Source of the DNA: Lunularia cruciata | Lineage: Eukaryota > Streptophyta > Marchantiopsida > Lunulariales > Lunulariaceae | Reading direction: 5' to 3' | DNA length: 64,000 nt | Assembly: GCA_948567375.1 (NCBI GenBank) | Contig: OX419758.1 | Span: 22,263,001 to 22,327,000, forward strand | Part shown: in pieces, positions 57,179 through 64,000 of the stretch | How the letters are laid out: each line of letters opens with the position of its first letter | Numbering within the stretch: the first letter of the stretch is position 1 | Notes under the pieces: model-generated | The model's database searches: none | The model's input: only the letters and a program-made list of their open reading frames with translations | What the model was told of the DNA's origin: nothing | Position numbers and translations under genes: made by a program

Positions 57179-58680
57179 AAGGAATATTGTAAATTTTATG
57201 AAATTGGGAAATATTAAAAGCATATTCTTTGGAGTTACATAATAAATTGAAATATAGTAACTTCCAAGATTATTCAAATGAAACTTTTTTCTTATTGCAT
57301 TTCACAATCTTTGATAAAGGTTTGCTTTCAAAACATAAGCATGCTTTCTTGTTGACCAAGTCAATTTTACTAAGTATCATCCATAGTTGCGTCCAATTTA
57401 CTTTTGCAATAATTCATCTCCTTCACCAATATATGGGATATGTTTCTCAGCGTGAATTATCTATATGAATAGAATTCCTTTTGAGATAGTTGTAATCATC
57501 AAGACTGTTATAAAGATTAAGTCCTATAATCTACTCCAACATGAAATATATAATGTAATCTTATTTTTTCTAACATACATTATTGAAAGTCATAAAGAAA
57601 TACTCCTATATATTGTCTTTCAATTCTTATAAGCATTAACATGAAGTAGTAATCTTCTTAATCCAAAAGGAAGTACTATGAATGATATTCTTGAGATGAG
57701 CATATGTACTCTTTCCACAAGCTAAAATTAGAAGTCAAGAATGTGAAGGAAAGACTATCAATGAAAGGAAAACTATAGTAATTGGATATATGTTCAACAA
57801 GAAGTTTGTTAAAGAATATCAAATTACTAGGGATCTTTTTGGGAACTAAGTAGACTATATAGACTCATCCTTATAGACTTGGTAGTAAGAGGTCAAGAAA
57901 TGTTCCTATTGATTATTGACTAAATTGACTAGGAATTAAGGATTGTCCAATTTGCCAAGGAGTGAATGGAAAATTTCTATAAGATGCAAGTAGATAACTA
58001 AATCAAGTATAATAATAAGACTTTAGGGCATTTGTGAATTTGGAGTGCATTTCATTCAACTCTTTTTTGACTATCTTCACTATTTTTCTCTTTGATTTTG
58101 GTCTTCTATGACCAATTAGTCATAGCTAAGAAGCATATAAAATGTATTGAATTAGCTTTGCATTAAAATATAATTTAAAAATTTTAAATTAAAGAAAAAT
58201 AGTGAAATTAAATGAAAATATTCACCTCAGTTATTTTATCTATCAAGAATAGTAGTAAATAAAAACTAAGGACAACTTTTAAATGTATTACATTTTTTGG
58301 GAAAACCTAATAGTAAAGGAAGGTAACTTATTGACCTAGTAGATGGTTGATATACAATATTTCTTTTTGTTGAAGTAGTACTGAAATGTCTCTCAATACT
58401 AGCTCAACTTAGTTCAACTCTTTTTGCATTAGCTAATATTAATGTTGATATGGGAGCTCTCCTCTTAACATTTGTAATGTAATTTCTACATTTGAAATGT
58501 TCTTGAACACAACATCTCAAGTAAAGCTCTTCAAGGAAAAAAGTTCCAATATGTTATCATATTGGAAACTTTCAATTATGCAAATATCATACCATTTATA
58601 AAATTTATGAAAAATAATTAAACAAAAGAAAGGAATAGAAGATACTACATGAAAGCATGAGAAACTATAACAACAAACTA
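57177..58680. other. AT-rich sequence without recognisable gene
   Basis: The longest open frame (57,229-57,468, plus) has weak, probably accidental likeness to known proteins and no supporting context. Nothing else is seen. Confidence 0.5.
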
Positions 58681-58689
58681 ATATTGTCT

Positions 58690-58930
58690 ATTTGCATGTA
58701 TGGTATCTGACGGTTAGAGACTAGAACACCATCATTGATGGGTAGAGTTATCATGTTACATAGTTGATACTTTAGCTTAGTTTTAATCTCCTACCTTCCT
58801 TTGATTTGAAGTCTCACAAATCTCATATACAAAATTACTTGTCGTAAATTTTCTTCTATTCCAATCAGTGGTTATTCTCTTGTATTCACCTATCAGCAGG
58901 AAATATCAAATAATATACCTACTCAAATGT
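58690..58930. repeat. dispersed repeat, copy C (fragment)
   Basis: catcattgatgggtag, gatactttagcttagttttaatctcctacct and the following 100 bases parallel 62,705-62,870 and part of 53,210-53,640. It is more diverged than copy B. Confidence 0.5.
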
Positions 58931-58977
58931 GAAACATGTTCACATTTCATTAATATGTAATATATAATTGATAGATT

Positions 58978-58981
<4 letters not shown>

Positions 58982-59033
<52 letters not shown>
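58982..59033. repeat. (AT)n microsatellite
   Basis: 52 bases of AT dinucleotides, followed by further interrupted AT repeats. Confidence 0.97.
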
Positions 59034-59035
<2 letters not shown>

Positions 59036-60344
59036 ATATGTATATATAGACAGTTGATAATTTTGATCATTAGACAATAATAAAAATAATCTTTATCTTT
59101 GTAATTAGTTTTGAGTAAATATACAAAATAAATTTACAATGTATATTGGAGCTTGAAATGTGTATATACACATGTTGGTGCATGTTGTGTTGACGGGCTG
59201 AATTTATAAAATGTATTTTCCAAAGCATTATTTATGCAAAATCAGTATTTATGTAAGAAGGACCTTCGGCCGTTGCAAATGGCGCTTGGCCCCAAGACTG
59301 GGTGAATTACTCCTGCATGAGGGAGTGGATCAGATCAACGCAAAATAGTGGAAGACATATCTACCTGCATCTACCCTAAACCCTAAACGCGTGGCCTGCC
59401 TAAGTTCTAGACATTACAACATTTCAATAATACAATTTATTGGTTTCTTACGGTAGGCCCAGTCAGATTCCGTAATTTTTTTACAAGTACCCCTAAGAGA
59501 TAAGAGAAGGGTGCATTTGAATAACTGTGTCCATAAAAGGTTAACAGGTTGTATTTTTTTATTTCAATAATTGTGTCCATAGAAGTTTAACAGGTTATAT
59601 CATTTTCATTTTGAGGAATTTCTTATTGACGTTTTTCTTACAACTCTATGGGATATGGACAACCCCTTAAAATTTTATTGGTGTTGAAAAAGGAAAATAT
59701 AATTTTACGAGGCTACCGAAATTGCCCGTACGATATACATACCACACTATGCTTGTTTTTCTTTATGGAGCTTTAGCTTTTGTTATAAAAGAAAAGTTAT
59801 GGGATTTTAGCGTGTACCCCTAAACCCATTATTGAAATGCTCTATCATTCTCCCTTCCTCTGCATTTAGTTTCATGCATAATTTAAGCCCATTCTGAAGT
59901 TTTGCAAGCTTGTGTACTTACTTAGCTTGAATGCATTCAAATCTACATTTGTAGCCAAATGCCATTTACCCTTGAGCAATTTGTCCCGCTTCATTTTACG
60001 AATTTATTTGTTAGGCCATAGAGGAGTCCATTGCATGATCAAGTGCATCTGATCCAGAAAATACTCATCATGATATTTACCTATTTCAGATACTTTTGGA
60101 TTGTGGATCTATTTCCAACAACTTTCTATGGCTACAACAATAGTTATCTCTACTCTGTATCTCTACTCTGCTTCTTGTTGCTTTTGCTGAATTACTATGT
60201 CAATTTTCCTTGGTCTTTTGATGAGGTAACACAGCCGCGGGTAGTCTCCATGGAGGGTTTCCTCTGCTCGTTGATGAAGAGGTTTTATTTTACAGAACAA
60301 AACAACAGCACAATAGTATACACCAAAGAAACAGGAATATAAAG
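59034..60344. other. AT-rich sequence; short match to dispersed repeat at 59,905-59,960
   Basis: No gene supported. At 59,905-59,960 the sequence matches the left end of dispersed repeat copy A. At 59,535-59,600 two imperfect copies of a unit (aataattgtgtccatagaagtttaacaggtt type) lie about 55 bases apart. A plus-strand frame at 60,031-60,342 is hydrophobic but has no identifiable homology. Confidence 0.45.
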
Positions 60345-60720
60345 TATCAAGAAGTGCAAAAGAAGATAGAAGCACGATGCCTAATAAACCAAAATGCTAA
60401 AGTCAAAGCAGAACTAGTGTCCCCAAGCCAAGCTAGCGGGAAAACAACAAAGCAATCAACATCAAAGTAATTTACTGGACTATGTGATAGAGGTCCTCTA
60501 ATGATATATGTATTAAGTGAAGAAGGATACCCTAGATGTGATTGGCACTCCTATTGTTGTTGTCTGACTATGAAGACACAAAGCTTGAGACACAAAACTT
60601 GAGATTGGTGCAAAGTGATGGAGACTCTTTATCTTAAGTAGGAGGTGAGCATGGTTGGAAGGATACTTATAACTACTCTCCTTTGCAAGGAACCTCATAT
60701 TGCTTCCCTCGGGAGACTAT
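60345..60720. repeat. diverged partner of 54,700-54,930
   Basis: Ordered short matches to the earlier segment as described there. No coding capacity. Confidence 0.35.
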
Positions 60721-61424
60721 CAATGTGATTATAAAGATGCCCAAAACTTGGAATAGCTAGATGTACAAAGGTATTAGTGGATAGTCATGGTGTGGTAATG
60801 GTTCTTTTTGAATCCCTCTAAATGCCGTTTCATGCAAACTACTTTGCTAGTCATGACCACCATGTCAAGCAATTTATGTCAACCGCTCATGAATGTGATA
60901 ATATCCACTCTCACATGGTAGGGAAGTGGTCACGGTTGATCCAACCACCACTCAATCTAAGACCGTATAGTTTGGAGGATATAGTGCTATTGTATCTTGG
61001 ATGACATCATGAACTCTAGTGAGCATTCCATATAATGTATATCATAATATGTGTATGCTCTATATGTTATATGGAGAACCACATGTGCATTGGTCCGCTA
61101 ACCCTAGACATAGTGGATGTGATAACTCAAATTCAAGCTGAGTATATTAAGTTGAGTGTTGTGCTTTTAACTCCCTCCATCTTACACATGTGGAATGCCA
61201 AGCATGGATACTGATTTTGGTTGTCTTGATTCTTCTTAAAGTATCACCATTATAGAATATCTACTAATATAGAGATTTAATATATGGTCTTGATAGTAAA
61301 TATTGAGTTGAACAATCTTGTGTTTCAAGCTTATGATTTGATATGTTGGTGACTTCATAACCACTTTTCTATTTTAAAAATTTAGATGTCTTGACTTTTC
61401 AGTTTTAATTTAATTTAATGATTT

Positions 61425-61428
<4 letters not shown>
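60721..61428. other. AT-rich sequence without recognisable gene
   Basis: No open frame longer than about 60 codons and no repeat relation noticed. Confidence 0.5.

Positions 61429-61478
<50 letters not shown>
61429..61478. repeat. (AT)n microsatellite
   Basis: 50 bases of AT dinucleotides. Confidence 0.97.
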
Positions 61479-61481
<3 letters not shown>

Positions 61482-61989
61482 AATATTTCTGTTGACAGGT
61501 ATATATACATTCCGAAAAAATCAAATAAATTAACTACATATAACTTTTTACGTGAAAACTCACTCTATTACCGTTCTGGTTGGTTGTACTTCTTGCACAT
61601 GAGAACCGAGCTATTCTATGACGAATGAATGAGGTCAAAATTCACTCATCTGACTTTACGATAAGAAGTAAAATATACCAATTGAGTTCTCTCGGTGTTC
61701 AAATTTATGTAACTCACATCTCTATATCATGTGCTCCTTAATGAAAAAATAATTCATGTCCATGCTTTATATCCAAACTCAATTGGGTGAAAAGGAACAT
61801 TCCCTTCCAGTTAGGTTTAAAAGTAGTAAGGGATTGTTTACCATGTACAACACTTTTATATCTTGCTCACTTTAGCAATTGCTGACGCTGCCCAGTAATT
61901 CGTCAAATTAGAAACAACTCTAGAATGACTAAGGGATTAGTGTGAAGATGCAACTCAAGTTAGGTAGCTAAGGGACACCTCTTAATTTA
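61479..61989. other. AT-rich sequence without recognisable gene
   Basis: No coding or repeat feature noticed. Confidence 0.45.
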
Positions 61990-63260
61990 GCTCGAGTTCT
62001 TTCTTGAACATGTTCAAAGTGTTCTTATCTTGGATAAGTCATTTACTCAGGTGACCTCATCATCACTCTCCTGAGATGAGAATCACAATATTATATTTCA
62101 TCCATACACACCTATACATTACGTTGTGGTTCTCGGATATCTAGTATACTCAATTTTTTTCCTTACAGTTACATATCACATTAGCACTTGTACCCTCATA
62201 ACTATAGGCCTAAATATCATAAATTATGAACTAACAGTAGCACGTATACAATGAAACCTTTTATCAAAAGTCTGCTAATAAACTATTTTATTAAAGACAT
62301 AATCAGACAAGGTCTGATTGTATTAAGGTCATGCTATTTATCTAAATATAATATTATCTAATAAATTATTTGATATATAATATAATTCAATTTTAATTCA
62401 ATTATATCCGGTATTTTACCTTCAAGTTCTATATTAATTAAATTTTATTTATAAATTTATATATCTAAAAAGATAAGATGTTAATTTTTTGGTAAAAAAG
62501 GTCAATATTTTATTTTATTTTATACAATACATATTTATATAAATTTTTAAATAAAAAGATTAAAAATTACTAGCTTGACAGGTATTTATAAATATTCAGA
62601 ATAGTTTTTGAATGGACGGAACAGAAGATGTAAATAATAGCAAGAGAAAACATAACAATTTACTGGTATACTTAAACGTTGTATCCCCCTATTCTAGACT
62701 AGAACTTCTTCATTGACGGGTGTAGCATTGTCCAGATGCATAGTTGATATTGTACCTTAGTTTTACTCTTCTACCTTTCTTCAATTTTGAAGGTCGTACC
62801 TCAAAAATGACGTTTCATACATGTCTTCTTCTCCAATCGGTTGATTATCTTGTCCCACGCCAATAGGAAATGTCAAATAATATATATACGCCAACCTGAA
62901 TATGAAGGATGTCTATGTTCATAGTATAATTTTTGTTTCAAGATGAATATTTCAATCTATACACATGACGTAAAATTTCTAATTTACTATAAATTAAATC
63001 ATATTAATTTTATTCCTGTATTATTACTCTATGAAAGTAGGAAGGATGTTTATATAAGTTATTTCAGAATATAACGAGCACTTGTCATGTGTAGATGTAA
63101 TCACATGAGACAAGTCCTATATGAACGGAAATACTACATGGTTATGATAATATTTAATCCGGTGACATATTATGTCCGACCACATCATAGATATGAAGTT
63201 TCAAAGCAATGAAGGTAAACAGCTTAGCACATTCGCATTATTTGTCCTTAGTGAAATAAC
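61990..63260. repeat. unidentified dispersed repeat, copy B
   Basis: Ordered matches to copy A (52,300-54,010), starting with agtcatttactcaggtgacctcatcatcac and ending near gaagtttcaaagcaatg. Copy B lacks the LINE insertion and the tandem duplication present in copy A, so those were later events in copy A. No terminal repeats or coding frame found. Confidence 0.5.
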
Positions 63261-63366
63261 GTCCTAAGCACAAATTTTCTATTCCACTCTTCAGGATGGG
63301 TTCAATACTAACAATGTGCCTCAATGATATCCCTGACCAAGTGTTGCTGATTGTTTTTACCCATAA

Positions 63367-63666
63367 ATCCCAATATATAAATTAGTACTTTGAAAAAAAG
63401 GGGGATAAGAGTACAAGGCACAAACAAGTGCAACATGACAAAAGAGCACAAAGCCCAAGAATCAAAAATATCAATCCCAAAGACACAAACAAGTAAGGTC
63501 GTAGAGACCCGAGTGAATCCCAATATATAAGATAGTACCCCGGAAGAAAGGAGATAAAAGTACAAGGAAGAAACAAGTGCAACAGAACTGAAGAGCACAA
63601 AGCACAAGAGTCAAAAAATACCAAGCCCAAAGACACAAATAAGTACCGTCCACAAGGGACATGAGT
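63367..63666. repeat. 150-base tandem duplication
   Basis: Two units starting atcccaatatataa at 63,367 and 63,517, about 80 percent alike by eye. Because the period is divisible by three, overlapping minus-strand frames (63,308-63,731) stay open across both units and give hydrophobic Cys-rich peptides; three frames being open at once argues against real coding. Confidence 0.85.
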
Positions 63667-64000
63667 GGCAAAGCGTTGTTGTCATTTACTTGAATAAAGT
63701 GCTTATGTATATAGAGTGTATATAGATACAAACGTTATGCTCCCCTAAGGCTACTATGGTAATTTTTGTATGGGGTCCTTAGCATTACACTAGCTATTGC
63801 AATACAAGTCTCATTTGTACTTATTAGTATGATATTGTTGAACCACCACCACCTTAAAACTTGATCACCTTCTCGGTTGGTGGGAGGAAAGGGGAACGCA
63901 TGAGTTCATAATTCACTCACAATTATGATAGATGATATATAGGAAGCAAGTAAATGAATGGTGGTTTGATATCAAATATTGTTTTTGCTCGTGTGTACTT
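63667..64000. other. no feature seen
   Basis: AT-rich end of the window without open frames or repeats that I could link to anything. Confidence 0.5.

Noticed and set aside
57229-57468. 79-codon plus-strand ORF with a string (GLLSKHK) vaguely like part of dynein heavy chains
   Set aside because: Similarity covers about a dozen residues, there are no neighbouring exons or splice signals that I can support, and the composition is AT-driven.
59379-59393. ctaccctaaaccctaaac, two plant telomere-type units
   Set aside because: Only two units; too short to call an interstitial telomere.
60031-60375. overlapping open frames on both strands
   Set aside because: Composition effect; no motif, no conserved partner.
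63308-63731. hydrophobic minus-strand ORFs suggesting a small membrane protein
   Set aside because: They arise from a tandem duplication with a period divisible by three and are open in several frames; no homology recognised.
1-64000. tRNA, rRNA, CRISPR or bacterial operons
   Set aside because: No cloverleaf with conserved TTC arm, no rRNA-like segment and no regularly spaced short repeats were seen; tRNA-like strings are only the primer-binding sites of LTR elements.

Overview
This 64 kb window looks like repeat-dominated nuclear DNA of a land plant. I find no credible host gene, RNA gene, CRISPR array or bacterial feature. Almost everything readable between 1 and about 52,000 is retrotransposon sequence; the last 12 kb is AT-rich, repeat-derived and non-coding as far as I can see. 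Plant origin is supported by Ty3/gypsy polyproteins of plant type, a primer-binding site matching the plant initiator-Met tRNA end (TGGTATCAGAGC), a chromodomain-bearing Ty3 element and a trace of CCCTAAA. Two elements (a Ty3 element with a cytosine methyltransferase and a PHD finger, and a non-LTR element with a restriction-like endonuclease) are not what I expect from a typical flowering plant. I therefore lean weakly towards a bryophyte, lycophyte, fern or gymnosperm, but the species cannot be fixed from the sequence.

Layout. (1) 1-11,460, minus strand: two tandem decayed copies of an unusual Ty3/gypsy element. Read together they show gag with two zinc knuckles, a protease-like patch, a DNMT3-like C5-cytosine methyltransferase, RT, RNase H, integrase and a C-terminal PHD finger. 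A repeat-bounded stretch at 5,917-6,567, probably LTR-related, separates the copies. (2) 11,461-20,486, minus: Element 1, an old complete Ty3 element that has lost its protease in frame and carries a 1.9 kb solo LTR of another family. (3) 20,487-20,671 and 28,455-32,553, plus: a chromovirus whose RT is split by (4) Element 2 (20,672-28,454, minus), a young full-length relative of Element 1 with seemingly identical 670 bp LTRs, a 4 bp target duplication and a gag-pol frame broken by one stop. (5) 30,648-32,553: two chromovirus LTRs flanking a partial internal copy; their U3 regions carry heat-shock-element arrays just upstream of a TATA box. (6) 32,584-41,655, mostly minus: a third, badly decayed Ty3 family (initiator-Met primer site), with two LTRs in the element's orientation and one inverted. 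(7) 42,477-53,325: a non-LTR retrotransposon family (N-terminal C2H2 finger, RT, CCHC, restriction-like endonuclease): one nearly intact copy, one old copy and several short 3' fragments on both strands. (8) 52,180-64,000: diverged copies of an unidentified dispersed repeat, tandem duplications, (AT)n tracts and an old chromovirus solo LTR.

The most interesting system is the methyltransferase/PHD retrotransposon: an element that carried both a DNA-methylating enzyme and a histone-reading module. Next come the heat-shock-like promoter of the chromovirus, the endonuclease-type LINE, and a conserved extra zinc-knuckle ORF upstream of gag in Elements 1 and 2.
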